Assembly: GCF_030269685.1 (NCBI RefSeq)
Contig: NZ_BSTT01000004.1
Location: forward strand, 62,001 to 126,000
Direction of reading: 5' to 3'
From: Actinomycetospora sp. NBRC 106378
GTDB taxonomy: Bacteria > Actinomycetota > Actinomycetes > Mycobacteriales > Pseudonocardiaceae
DNA length: 64,000 bases
Position 1 is the stretch's first letter. Each line of letters opens with the position of its first letter. Under the pieces are notes generated by a model. It was not told where the DNA came from, ran no database searches, and worked only from the letters and a program-made list of their open reading frames with translations. Shown one piece after another: positions 43,628 through 51,997 of the stretch. A program made the position numbers and the translations under genes.

Positions 43628-44758
43628 ATGGTCACGATCGTCGGTGCCGGCCTCGGCGGCCTGGTGCTCGCCCGCGTCCTGCACGTGCAGGGCATCCCCG
43701 CCGTCGTGTACGAGGCGGAGGCCTCGGCCGACGCCCGCGCCCAGGGCGGGATGCTCGACATCCACGAGCAGGACGGGCAGGCGGCCCTCGAGGCCGCCGG
43801 GCTCACCGCAGGCTTCCGGGCCCTCGTCCTGGAGGGGCGCGAGGCGATGCGCATCCTCGACGCGCAGGGGACGGTCCTGCTCGACGAGCCCGACGACGGC
43901 TCCGGGGGCCGACCCGAGGTCCAGCGCGCGGAGCTGCGCCGGCTGCTGCTCGAGTCGCTGCCGGAGGGCACCGTGCGGTGGGGTCACAAGATCACGTCGG
44001 TGCGGCCGCTCGGCGACGGCCGCCACGAGCTGTCCTTCGCCGACGGCACGAGCGCGACGACCGACGTCCTCGTCGGCGCGGACGGCGCGTGGTCGAAGGT
44101 CCGCCCGCTGCTCTCCGACGCCACGCCGACCTACGCCGGCCACTCGTACGTCGAGACGTGGCTGTACGACGGCGACACCCGCCACCCCGCCGCGGCCGCG
44201 GTCGTCGGCGGCGGAGCGCTCATGGCCCTCGCCCCCGGACAGGGCATCTCGGCTCACCGCGAGAGCGGCGGCACGCTCCACGGCTACGTCGCGCTGACCC
44301 GCCCGCTCGCCTGGTTCGACGCACTCGACGCGGACACGCTCACCGCCAGGGTCGCCGCCGAGTTCGAGGGCTGGGCCCCCGAGCTGACCGCGCTGCTCAC
44401 CGAGAGCGACACGGCGCCGGTCGTGCGGCGCCTCCACACCCTCCCCGTCGGCCACCGCTGGGAGCGCGTGCCCGGCGTCACCCTCGTCGGCGACGCCGCC
44501 CACCTCGCGCTCCCGAACGGCGACGGCGCCAACCTCGCGATGCAGGACGGCGCGGAACTGGCCCTCGCGCTCGCCGCCCACCCCGACGACGTCGAGGCCG
44601 CGCTCACCGTGTTCGAACAGGCCATGTTCGCCCGGGACGAGACGGCCGACGGGCTGGAGCTCCACGACCTCATGTACGGCCCCGACGCCCCGGACAGCCT
44701 CGTCCGGATGTTCGAGCAGATGGGTTCCCGCCGGGAGGTCACGCCGGATCGAGCGTGA
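43628..44758 (+). CDS. FAD-dependent monooxygenase (PHBH/TetX-like)
   Basis: The 376-residue product has the FAD motif VTIVGAGLGGLVLARVLHVQG (GxGxxG, residues 2-22), the VLVGADGAWSKVR motif and the second FAD motif GVTLVGDAAHLALPNGDGANLAMQDG. These place it in the class A flavin monooxygenases, such as TetX-like and aromatic hydroxylases. It uses NAD(P)H and O2 to hydroxylate a small molecule; the substrate is unknown. It is controlled by the divergent TetR. The 3' end overlaps the next gene on the other strand by 20 bp. Confidence 0.85.
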   Translation: MVTIVGAGLGGLVLARVLHVQGIPAVVYEAEASADARAQGGMLDIHEQDGQAALEAAGLTAGFRALVLEGREAMRILDAQGTVLLDEPDDGSGGRPEVQRAELRRLLLESLPEGTVRWGHKITSVRPLGDGRHELSFADGTSATTDVLVGADGAWSKVRPLLSDATPTYAGHSYVETWLYDGDTRHPAAAAVVGGGALMALAPGQGISAHRESGGTLHGYVALTRPLAWFDALDADTLTARVAAEFEGWAPELTALLTESDTAPVVRRLHTLPVGHRWERVPGVTLVGDAAHLALPNGDGANLAMQDGAELALALAAHPDDVEAALTVFEQAMFARDETADGLELHDLMYGPDAPDSLVRMFEQMGSRREVTPDRA

Positions 44759-45071
44759 CCTCCACGTGCACGTCGACCTCGCCGTCGCGCACGGCGACGG
44801 CGTGCCCGGTGCGGGTCCGGCCGTCGAGCAGCAGGGAGACCGGTCCGCCGTCGCCCAGGAAGTTGCGCCACCAGCTCTTCTGCGCCGGTGCTCCGATCCC
44901 GATCCACACGTGGTCACCGTCGCGCCGGTAGCCGACCGGGAACGAGAACGTCCGCCCCGAGCGCCGCCCGGTGTACGTGACGATCGCGAGCGAACCGGCG
45001 CCGACCCCGCGCCGCACGAGGGGGAGCACGACCCGGTTCAGCGCGGCGGCCACGGTCTGCACGACGGTCAT
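44739..45071 (-). CDS. Nitroreductase-family deazaflavin (F420)-dependent oxidoreductase, DDN-like
   Basis: The 110-residue product is a split-barrel protein of the DDN/FDOR-B type. GSLAIVTYTGRRSGRTFSFPVGYRRDGDHVWIG and KSWWRNFLGDGGPVSLLLDGRTRTG match the family pattern for F420 or related flavin binding. A GGGAAC-type site precedes ATG 45071. It is short but within the family range (about 110-150). Its substrate is unknown. Confidence 0.75.
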   Translation of the reverse strand: MTVVQTVAAALNRVVLPLVRRGVGAGSLAIVTYTGRRSGRTFSFPVGYRRDGDHVWIGIGAPAQKSWWRNFLGDGGPVSLLLDGRTRTGHAVAVRDGEVDVHVEVTLDPA

Positions 45072-45117
45072 GGTTCCCGATCCTGCCCGCGAGCGTGGCG
45101 ATGTGCTGACGTCGGGC

Positions 45118-45140
45118 GTCAGCGGTGGGCCACGGCTGAT
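45118..45140. repeat. GTCAGCGGTGG-type palindrome (relative of 22671)
   Basis: GTCAGCGGTGG with CACGGCTGA, in the 71-bp gap after the LtrA stop. It is likely terminator-like for the leftward ltrA transcript. Confidence 0.5.
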
Positions 45141-45142
45141 GC

Positions 45143-46333
45143 TCAGCCGGCCGCCGCCCGGGCCCGCCGTCGGGTCGTGAGCAGGAAGGCCACGAGCACG
45201 GCCAGCAGCACGAGGCCCATGAGCAGGATCGACACCCCGTCGCCGACCAGGCCGGCGACGGCGGCGCAGGCGAGGACCCCGACCGCACCCGCGACGGCCA
45301 GGCCCGGCACGAGGGAGCCGGCCGCCCAGGTGAAGCGCCGCAGCGCGGTCAGGGTCACGAGCACGAGGGCGATCGGCACCGCGACGGAGAACGCCGCGGT
45401 CACCGGGGAGACGTGCGCGACGTGCTCCTCGACGTCGACCGCCGCCTCGATCCCGCCGCCGACCGCGGCCACCGCCCCGAACACCAGGTAGTGCCCGTAA
45501 CCCCAGGTCAGCGCGACGCGCAGCGAGGTGAGGCCCTCCTCGTCGCCACCCAGGAAGTAGATCCACCACAGTCCGACCACCACGAACAGCCCGCCCAGCC
45601 CGAGGACGAGCAGGCCGATCGAGAAGCCGGTCTGGGTCAGCGCGCCGGCGAACGCGTTCGTGATCCCGAGGATCACCTCGCCCAGCACGATCAGCGTGAG
45701 CAGGCCGTACCGCTCGGCGATGTGCTCCGGGTGCCACGGTGTCGCCGGTCCGCGCGACTCGGCCAGCGGGGGCAGCGACACCTCGGCGAGGATCAGCACG
45801 ACCGCCGCGACGAAGATCCACGGCGAGGGGACGAGCACCAGCAGCACCCAGAGCACCTGCAGGACGACCAGCCCGGCCGCGTAGGTGCGGCAGACCCGTC
45901 GTCGGGACGGATCGCCGGCGGCGGCCCGCAGCCAGAGCGCGACCATCGCGACCCGCATGATCGTGTAGCCGAGGATCACGGTGCCGAGATCGCCGCGGAA
46001 GACGTCGGGGACCCCGACGGCCAGGACCAGGACGCCGGCCATCTTGAGCAGGGCGAGGGCGCGGTAGGGGGCGTCGTCGCAGTCGTAGGCCGAGGCGAAC
46101 CACGTGAAGTTGATCCACGACCACCAGATGGCGAAGAAGACGAGCAGGTAGCTCAACAGCCCCGCCCCGACGTGGTCCTCGGCGATGGCGTGGTGCAGCT
46201 CGGCGGCCGCGCGGGAGATCGCGACCACGAACGCGAGGTCGAACAGCAGCTCGAGGGGCGACGCGGCGCGGGGGGACTCGTGCGGGTCGCGCGCGACCAT
46301 CGGCCGCCGCCACTGGGTGCGTGGGCTCGTCAC
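45143..46333 (-). CDS. Low-temperature-requirement A (LtrA) family membrane protein
   Basis: The 396-residue product has about 12 membrane helices. It starts with the family block SPLELLFDLAFVVAISRAAAELH, and has INFTWFASAYDCDD and HIAERYGLLTLIVLGEVILG. LtrA proteins were first linked to cold growth in Listeria; the biochemical role is not known. GTG at 46333 is the start. It is followed by the F420-type oxidoreductase gene on the same strand. Confidence 0.85.
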   Translation of the reverse strand: MTSPRTQWRRPMVARDPHESPRAASPLELLFDLAFVVAISRAAAELHHAIAEDHVGAGLLSYLLVFFAIWWSWINFTWFASAYDCDDAPYRALALLKMAGVLVLAVGVPDVFRGDLGTVILGYTIMRVAMVALWLRAAAGDPSRRRVCRTYAAGLVVLQVLWVLLVLVPSPWIFVAAVVLILAEVSLPPLAESRGPATPWHPEHIAERYGLLTLIVLGEVILGITNAFAGALTQTGFSIGLLVLGLGGLFVVVGLWWIYFLGGDEEGLTSLRVALTWGYGHYLVFGAVAAVGGGIEAAVDVEEHVAHVSPVTAAFSVAVPIALVLVTLTALRRFTWAAGSLVPGLAVAGAVGVLACAAVAGLVGDGVSILLMGLVLLAVLVAFLLTTRRRARAAAG

Positions 46334-46357
46334 GCGGCCGAGCCTGTCAGATCCGTG

Positions 46358-47044
46358 TCAGGCCGAGGGAGCCCGCACGATGTCGTCCGGCCCGACGGGC
46401 GCCGGTGTGGGCCGCGGCTGCCCCTCCAGCACCTGCCGCACCCGCTCCTCGAGCTTGCTCGCCACCGCCCGGTAGAAGCGCCGCTGGGTGTAGCGGCCGA
46501 ACACGAGGAAGCCGAGCGCGATGACCGGGTTCGGGATCGACGCGCGGGACGAGACGCCGGTGATCACGAACTCGACCCGCCCCGTCGTCGTGTTCTTGAC
46601 GACCTCGTAGACCAGCCGGCCGCGCTCCAGGTGCTGTCCGAGGGTCTGGTAGCTCCAGCCCCAGACGCGCTCCTCGGCCCCGTCCGCCCGGACACGCGTC
46701 TCGTCGACGACCGTGTCCACGCGCACGCCCATCGGGAAGCGCAGCACCACGAAGCGGCCCTCGAGCAGCATGTCGCGGCCCTTCAGCGGGACCTCGGCGT
46801 GGAACAGGGCCGACATGATCCACCGGTCGGCGAACTCGTAGTCGTGCACGAGGGCGCAGGCGATCTCCCAGGGCCCGCCGGGTTCGGGGTCGCCGGGGTC
46901 CTCCACCGCGAGCGTGTGGCGCAGCCGGTCGTGGTGCCAGCCCTTGCCACTCGTCGTCGAGGGGTCGTAGTTCAGTTCGAGGCCCGCGATCTCGGCGAGG
47001 TCGGCCGCCGGATCGGACACCGGGCTCAGCCGCATGGTCCGCAT
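46358..47044 (-). CDS. DUF1990-family protein
   Basis: The 228-residue product contains the DUF1990 features LELNYDPSTTSGKGWHHDRLRHTLAVEDPG and the C-terminal EFVITGVSSRASIPNPVIALGFLVFGRYTQRRFYRAV. The ATG at 47044 was chosen with AGGAG 4 nt upstream; ATGs at 47056 and 47035 are alternatives. It may adopt a START-like fold; the function is unknown. The upstream 146 bp holds a divergent promoter shared with the acyltransferase at 47189. Confidence 0.8.
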   Translation of the reverse strand: MRTMRLSPVSDPAADLAEIAGLELNYDPSTTSGKGWHHDRLRHTLAVEDPGDPEPGGPWEIACALVHDYEFADRWIMSALFHAEVPLKGRDMLLEGRFVVLRFPMGVRVDTVVDETRVRADGAEERVWGWSYQTLGQHLERGRLVYEVVKNTTTGRVEFVITGVSSRASIPNPVIALGFLVFGRYTQRRFYRAVASKLEERVRQVLEGQPRPTPAPVGPDDIVRAPSA

Positions 47045-47188
47045 CGCGCTCCTCATACCCGTTTTTCCCGGCGAACGGTCGTGCCCCTCCCGGTCGCCGC
47101 GCGGTCGCGGCCGTTCGGCGGCTCCACCCCCGGGCACTCACGCACCTCTCAGCGACCGCTCAGGAGCCGTCCGTAACTTCCGTCCGCG

Positions 47189-48358
47189 ATGACGCTCCTC
47201 GACGAACGCCCGACGCGGGTCCGCAGCGCGGAACCCACCGGCCGCATCCTGCGCCCGGCCGCGTCGGGCGAGCGACGCCTCTCGTGGGACGTGATCCGCG
47301 TCCTCGCGGTGCTCTCGGCGATCGTGCAGCACGCCACCTACACCGCGCAGGGCGTCATGCCGTGGCTCGCGCCGCCGCCGTTCACGTGGAGCGTCGAGGC
47401 CGGCGCGAACACGCTCATGGTGATCTCGGCGTTCTTCGTCTGCGTCACGATCGCGAAGCGCCGTCCCGGCCGCTGGTGGTACCAGCGTCTCGCCCGGCTG
47501 CTGCCCGCCTACCTCGTCGCCGTGCTCGTCACCTACGTCGCGACGCTCTTCGCCGCCGACTTCGGCTACTGGCGTCCCGGGGTGCGCGACCTCGTCGGCA
47601 ACCTGCTGCTCGTCCAGAGCTTCGACCCGGCCGTGACCTACATGGACCACTCGTACTGGACGCTGCCGCTCCAGCTCGGGGTGTTCTCGCTGGTGGCGCT
47701 CACCGTCGGGCTGCTCGGCCGCGACCTCTGGCGCCGCCCGGGCGTGCTGCCGGCGCTCGCCTGGTTCGGCGTGATCGCCCCGGTGCTGCTCGCGACGTAC
47801 GCGACGGGCTGGCTCGCGGTGCTCTCCGACGGGTTCGTCATGTGGCGCTGGCAGCTGTTCGCGATCGGGCTCGCCATGTGGCTGGCGAGCACCCGCCGCA
47901 TCTCGCTGACCCACCTCGCCGCCCTCACCGCGGCCGGGGTCCTCGCCGAGGCGGTCATCACCCCCGACACCGACTCCGCGATCGTGCTCGCCGCGGCCTG
48001 CCTGCTCGTCGGGGCGGCGACGCTCGGCCCGGACTGGGACTTCCTGCGCGTCGGCCCGCTGCCGCGGATCGTCGGCTGGGCCGCGGGCGTCTCCTACGGC
48101 GTCTACCTGATGAACCAGCAGATCGGCTACTTCTTCGCCTGGCTCGCGCAGGACTACGCGGGCGTCACCGGCTGGGGCCGACTGCTCGGTGTCCTCGGCC
48201 TGGCCTTCCTGCTCGGGTGGCTGCTCACCCGCTACGTGGAGCGGCCCACGTTCCGGGCCCTCACCCGGCGTCAGGAACGGGGGAAGGACCGCGCGGCGTC
48301 GAGCAGCAGGTCGTTCTCCTCGGGCGCGCCCGCGGAGACGCGCACGCCGTCGGGGTGA
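47189..48358 (+). CDS. Acyltransferase 3 family membrane protein (second copy)
   Basis: The 389-residue product has about ten membrane helices and starts LSWDVIRVLAVLSAIVQHATYTAQG, with the conserved His region. It later has PLPRIVGWAAGVSYGVYLMNQQIGYF and RYVERPTFRALT. It probably transfers acyl groups across the membrane onto an envelope glycan or lipid. TAACTT lies 9 nt before the ATG. The last 88 bp (from 48271) overlap the convergent hisC gene; the C-terminal 29 residues (DRAASSSRSFSS and onward) look non-conserved and may reflect loss of an earlier stop. Confidence 0.8.
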   Translation: MTLLDERPTRVRSAEPTGRILRPAASGERRLSWDVIRVLAVLSAIVQHATYTAQGVMPWLAPPPFTWSVEAGANTLMVISAFFVCVTIAKRRPGRWWYQRLARLLPAYLVAVLVTYVATLFAADFGYWRPGVRDLVGNLLLVQSFDPAVTYMDHSYWTLPLQLGVFSLVALTVGLLGRDLWRRPGVLPALAWFGVIAPVLLATYATGWLAVLSDGFVMWRWQLFAIGLAMWLASTRRISLTHLAALTAAGVLAEAVITPDTDSAIVLAAACLLVGAATLGPDWDFLRVGPLPRIVGWAAGVSYGVYLMNQQIGYFFAWLAQDYAGVTGWGRLLGVLGLAFLLGWLLTRYVERPTFRALTRRQERGKDRAASSSRSFSSGAPAETRTPSG

Positions 48359-49323
48359 AAGGCCCGCACGACCACCTTGTGGTCGAGCGCGTGCTCGGCG
48401 AACGCCTGCGTGCGGTCCCCGAGCGGCAGCCAGCAGAAGTTGGCCTGGGTCTCCGGGACCTCGTAGCCCGCCTCACGCAACGCCGTCGCCATCCGCTGTG
48501 CCTCGTCGGCGGCCCCGCGCGCGTCGGCGAGCAGGTCGTCGAGGACGTCGAGGGCCGCGAGCGCGGCCGCCTGGGCGGGCGCGGACACCGAGAACGGCAC
48601 GGACACGCTCTTCAGGGCGGCCGCGAGGTCCGGCGCGGTGACCGCGTAGCCGACCCGCAGCCCGGCGAGCCGGTGCGCCTTGGAGAAGGTGCGCAGCACC
48701 GCGACGTGCGGGTGGGCGTCGAGCAGCGTGAGCCCGTCGGGCACGTCCGCGTCGGCGACGAACTCCCGGTAGGCCTCGTCGAGCACGACGAGGACGTGCT
48801 CCGGGACCCGCGCCATGAAGTCGACCAGTTCCCGACGACGGATCGCGGTGCCGGTCGGGTTGTTCGGGTTGCAGACGAACACGATGCGGGTGCGGTCGGT
48901 GATCGCCGCGAGCATGGCCTCGAGGTCGTGCTCGTGGCCCGCGGTGTTGGGCACCGGCACGGGCGTGGCGTGGCCGATCACCGACACGATCGGGTAGGCC
49001 TCGAAGGAGCGCCAGGGGAAGACGACCTCGTCGCCGGGCGAGCACACGGCCGCGACCAGCTGGCCGCACAGCGCCACCGAGCCGCAGCCGACGGCGATGC
49101 GGTCCGGAGCGACCCCGAGGTGCTCGGCGAGGCGCTGGGAGAGCGTGGTGACGGTGATGTCGGGGTAGCGGTTCCCCGCCGCGACCGCCTGCGCCACCGC
49201 GTCCTGGACACGCCGGTGCGGCGGCAGCGCGACCTCGTTGCTCGCGAGCTTGACCGCCCCGGGGACGGTCCGCCCGGCGACGTAGGCGGGCAGCGACGAC
49301 AGATCCGGACGCAACGGTGTCAC
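48271..49323 (-). CDS. hisC: Histidinol-phosphate/aromatic aminotransferase
   Basis: The 350-residue PLP enzyme has PGAVKLASNEVALPP, CNPNNPTG, DEAYREFVAD and the PLP-lysine motif RTFSKAHRLAGLRVGY. It matches HisC/Pat (class I/II fold), and the neighbourhood (Rv3772-like hisC2) suggests the second hisC paralog, possibly an aromatic aminotransferase. The GTG at 49323 has TACGGT 6 nt upstream on the coding strand. Its C-terminus overlaps the convergent acyltransferase. Confidence 0.85.
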   Translation of the reverse strand: MTPLRPDLSSLPAYVAGRTVPGAVKLASNEVALPPHRRVQDAVAQAVAAGNRYPDITVTTLSQRLAEHLGVAPDRIAVGCGSVALCGQLVAAVCSPGDEVVFPWRSFEAYPIVSVIGHATPVPVPNTAGHEHDLEAMLAAITDRTRIVFVCNPNNPTGTAIRRRELVDFMARVPEHVLVVLDEAYREFVADADVPDGLTLLDAHPHVAVLRTFSKAHRLAGLRVGYAVTAPDLAAALKSVSVPFSVSAPAQAAALAALDVLDDLLADARGAADEAQRMATALREAGYEVPETQANFCWLPLGDRTQAFAEHALDHKVVVRAFHPDGVRVSAGAPEENDLLLDAARSFPRS

Positions 49324-49420
49324 GCCTCCACCGTAGTGCGGCCCCGACGGGTGGAACGGGTTGCGCCCATCGGGTCAGGTCCTCCCGCGGCCGTGACCGA
49401 GGACATGGAAGGCTGCTCCC

Positions 49421-50125
49421 ATGACGACCCGCACGGAGACGATCCCGCTCGTCGACGACACCCAGCTCGCGGTGACCGTCGGTGAGCCGGACGGGGCGCC
49501 GACGCGCGGCGGGATCGTGGTGCTGCACTCCTCGCAGGGCGTCACGGAGCGCACCGAGCGCATCGTGGCGGGCCTCGCCGACGAGGGCTGGCTCACGGTG
49601 GCCCCGCACCTCTTCCACGGCACCGGCTCCGCCGACGAGGTCTCCGGCGCCTCGGTGCTGGCCGACTCCGACGCCTCGTTCGGGTGGTTGGCCGAGCACG
49701 GCGTCGCGGCCGACCTGATGGGAGTCCTCGGCTTCGACCTCGGGGCGACCGCGGCGCTCGTCGTGGCCTCGAAGCGGTCCCTCGGCGCCGTGGTCACCGT
49801 CGCGGCCGCCGGGGTGGCGCAGCCCCTGGCCGACGGGCTGCCGCCGCTGCTCGACGTCGTCGGGGAGCTGACCTGCCCCTGGTTGGGGCTCTACGGCGAG
49901 AGCGGGGACCCGCTCGACCCCGAGGACGTCGACCGGCTGCGCGAGGCGGCGCACGCCTCCGGTGCCGTGGTCGACGTGATCGTCTACCCGGAGGCCGAGC
50001 ACCGCTTCGACGACGCCGACTCCCCGGTCGTGCCCGACGGCCTCGCCGCGGGTGAGGGCGTGGAGGGCACCCGGAGCGAGGCACGGCACCGCGTGCTGAA
50101 CTGGTTCGAGGCGCATCTGCGCTGA
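49421..50125 (+). CDS. Dienelactone hydrolase-like protein with Asp at the nucleophile position
   Basis: The 234-residue product is an alpha/beta hydrolase of the dienelactone hydrolase family: GIVVLHSSQGVTERTERIVAGLADEGW, then MGVLGFDLGATAALVV, then CPWLGLYGESGDPLDPED, and the His in PEAEHRFDD. In dienelactone hydrolase the nucleophile loop is G-F-C-x-G-G with Cys; here it is GFDLGA with Asp, which is unusual for this family but is the nucleophile in haloalkane dehalogenase and epoxide hydrolase. The reaction is unknown. A palindromic terminator follows. Confidence 0.75.
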   Translation: MTTRTETIPLVDDTQLAVTVGEPDGAPTRGGIVVLHSSQGVTERTERIVAGLADEGWLTVAPHLFHGTGSADEVSGASVLADSDASFGWLAEHGVAADLMGVLGFDLGATAALVVASKRSLGAVVTVAAAGVAQPLADGLPPLLDVVGELTCPWLGLYGESGDPLDPEDVDRLREAAHASGAVVDVIVYPEAEHRFDDADSPVVPDGLAAGEGVEGTRSEARHRVLNWFEAHLR

Positions 50126-50130
50126 CGCTC

Positions 50131-50171
50131 GTGAGCAGGAAGGGTCCGCTACAGCGACCCTTCGTGCTCAC
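50131..50171. terminator. Terminator-like palindrome, GTGAGCA family
   Basis: A 16-bp arm pair with one mismatch (GTGAGCAGGAAGGGTC and GACCCTTCGTGCTCAC) encloses a 9-base loop. It is located 5 bp after the hydrolase stop and before the next start. Confidence 0.65.
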
Positions 50172-50188
50172 CGGACCGGAGGTCACAG

Positions 50189-51940
50189 GTGACAGGCACT
50201 CGGGTCGCTGACCCCGAGGAGGGGGCCGAGGACGAGGCCCGCCGGGAACGACGTCGCCGTGCCCGCATCGTCCGGGTCGTGGTGTGGTCCGCCCGGATCG
50301 TGGGCCTGCTGTCGATCCTGTCGATCCTGGCCCCCGCCGCCCGACGACGGCTGGAGCCGGCCGCGTGGTTCGGGCTCCCGGTCGAGGCGACGCTGGTGGG
50401 CACCGTCGTGCTCGCCACGGCGGGGGTCGGCCTCATGCTGCTCGCCACCGGGCTGCGCCGTCGCAAGCGCCGTGCGTGGCAGCTCGCCGTCGCCCTCTGC
50501 GTGGTGATCGTGGCCTCGCACGCCCTCGGGCGGCACCCGATCCCGCCGCTGGTCGTCGCGGTGGTGCTGCTCGTCGGGCTGCTCTGGACGCGCCGCGAGT
50601 TCGACGCCCTGCCCGACCCGGTCGGCCGGCTCGTGGCGCTGCGCGTCGTGCTGCAGCTCGCCGTCGCGGGCTTCGTGATCGTCAGCGCCATGCTGCTGTT
50701 CGTCCGGGGGAACTTCCTCCTCGACCGCCCGTCGGTGGGGGAGAAGCTGCTGCACGCGCTGCTCTCGCTGATCGGCGTCGAGGGGCCGGTCGAGTTCCGG
50801 TTCGCGTGGTACGACGACCTGACGTCCGCGGTCGGCCTCACCTTCGGCATCGGCGCGGTGGTCCTCGGCGGGTACTTCCTGCTGCGCTCGGCCGAGCCGC
50901 GCCCGGAACTCACCCCCGACGAGGTCACCGGCATCCGCGGCCTGCTCGAGCGGCACGGGAAGGCCGACTCGCTGGGCTACTTCGCGCTGCGCCGGGACAA
51001 GGCGGTGGTGTTCTCCGAGTCGGGCAAGTCGGCCGTCGCCTACCGCGTGGTGGCCGGGGTCGCCCTCGCCTCGGGTGACCCGCTCGGCGACGTCGAGGCG
51101 TGGCCGGGCGCCATCGAGGGGTTCGTCGCCGTCTGCCGCCGACACGGCTGGGTGCCCGCGGTGCTCGGCTGCTCGGAGACCGGCGCGCGCGTGTGGTCCC
51201 GCGAGGCCGGGCTCGACGCGATCGAACTCGGCGACGAGGCCGTCGTCGACGTCGCCACCTTCTCCCTGCAGGGCCGGGCCATGCGCACCGTCCGGCAGGC
51301 GGTCTCGCGGATCAAGCGGGCGGGCTACGAGACCACCGTGCGGCGACTCCGGGACGTGCCGGCCGAGGAGCTGGCCGATCTGATCGCCTGCGTGGAGCGC
51401 TGGCGGGGCGGGCCCGACGAGCGCGGCTTCTCCATGGCGCTCTCCCGCGTGGCCGACGCGGAGGCCGACCCGGAGGCCGTCGTCGTCGTGGCGGAGGCCG
51501 AGGGCAGCCCACGCGGACTGCTGCAGTTCGTCCCGTGGGGCACCGAGGGGCTCTCGCTCGACCTCATGATCCGCGACCCCGCGGTCACCGAGAACGGGCT
51601 CAACGAGCTGCTGATCACCGACCTGCTCGGCGCCTGCCGGGGGCTCGGTGTCGACCGGGTGTCGCTCAACTTCGCGGTGTTCCGCTCGGCCCTCGAGCGC
51701 GGGGAGAAGATCGGGGCGGGACCGGTGGCGCGGCTGTGGGCGCGACTGTTGCGGATCGCCTCGCGCTGGTGGCAGATCGAGACGCTCTACCGGTTCAACG
51801 CCCGGTTCGGCCCGACCTGGGTGCCGCGCTTCCTGGTCTTCGACGCGGTGCGCGACCTGCCCCGCATCGCCGTCGCCGCCTTCGAGGCGGAGGGCTACGG
51901 GGGCAGGCCGCCCGCGGTGCTGCGGGTGCTCCGCAGGTGA
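50189..51940 (+). CDS. Lysyl-phosphatidylglycerol synthase-type membrane protein (MprF/LysX domain, DUF2156)
   Basis: The 583-residue product has about six N-terminal membrane helices and a C-terminal double GNAT domain of the DUF2156/phosphatidylglycerol lysyltransferase type (about 270-583). It includes HGKADSLGYFALRRDKAVVFSES, RTVRQAVSRIKRAGYETTVRR and SLDLMIRDPAVTENGLNELLITDLL. Such enzymes add an amino acid from aminoacyl-tRNA to phosphatidylglycerol, lowering surface charge. No lysyl-tRNA synthetase domain is fused, unlike mycobacterial LysX. GGAGG lies before the GTG. It is bracketed by two GTGAGCA-type palindromes. Confidence 0.8.
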   Translation: MTGTRVADPEEGAEDEARRERRRRARIVRVVVWSARIVGLLSILSILAPAARRRLEPAAWFGLPVEATLVGTVVLATAGVGLMLLATGLRRRKRRAWQLAVALCVVIVASHALGRHPIPPLVVAVVLLVGLLWTRREFDALPDPVGRLVALRVVLQLAVAGFVIVSAMLLFVRGNFLLDRPSVGEKLLHALLSLIGVEGPVEFRFAWYDDLTSAVGLTFGIGAVVLGGYFLLRSAEPRPELTPDEVTGIRGLLERHGKADSLGYFALRRDKAVVFSESGKSAVAYRVVAGVALASGDPLGDVEAWPGAIEGFVAVCRRHGWVPAVLGCSETGARVWSREAGLDAIELGDEAVVDVATFSLQGRAMRTVRQAVSRIKRAGYETTVRRLRDVPAEELADLIACVERWRGGPDERGFSMALSRVADAEADPEAVVVVAEAEGSPRGLLQFVPWGTEGLSLDLMIRDPAVTENGLNELLITDLLGACRGLGVDRVSLNFAVFRSALERGEKIGAGPVARLWARLLRIASRWWQIETLYRFNARFGPTWVPRFLVFDAVRDLPRIAVAAFEAEGYGGRPPAVLRVLRR

Positions 51941-51981
51941 GCATTATTCCGTGCCAGGGCACGGAAAAGTGCTCACCTGCG
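51932..51981. terminator. 50-bp terminator-like palindrome overlapping the stop codon
   Basis: Arms of about 24 bp: CGCAGGTGAGCATTATTCCG then TGCC, against GGGCACGGAAAAGTGCTCAC then CTGCG, with the TGA stop inside the left arm. It lies between convergent genes and belongs to the GGTGAGCA family of 50131. Confidence 0.75.
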
Positions 51982-51997
51982 CGGAGCGCACCCCCTC

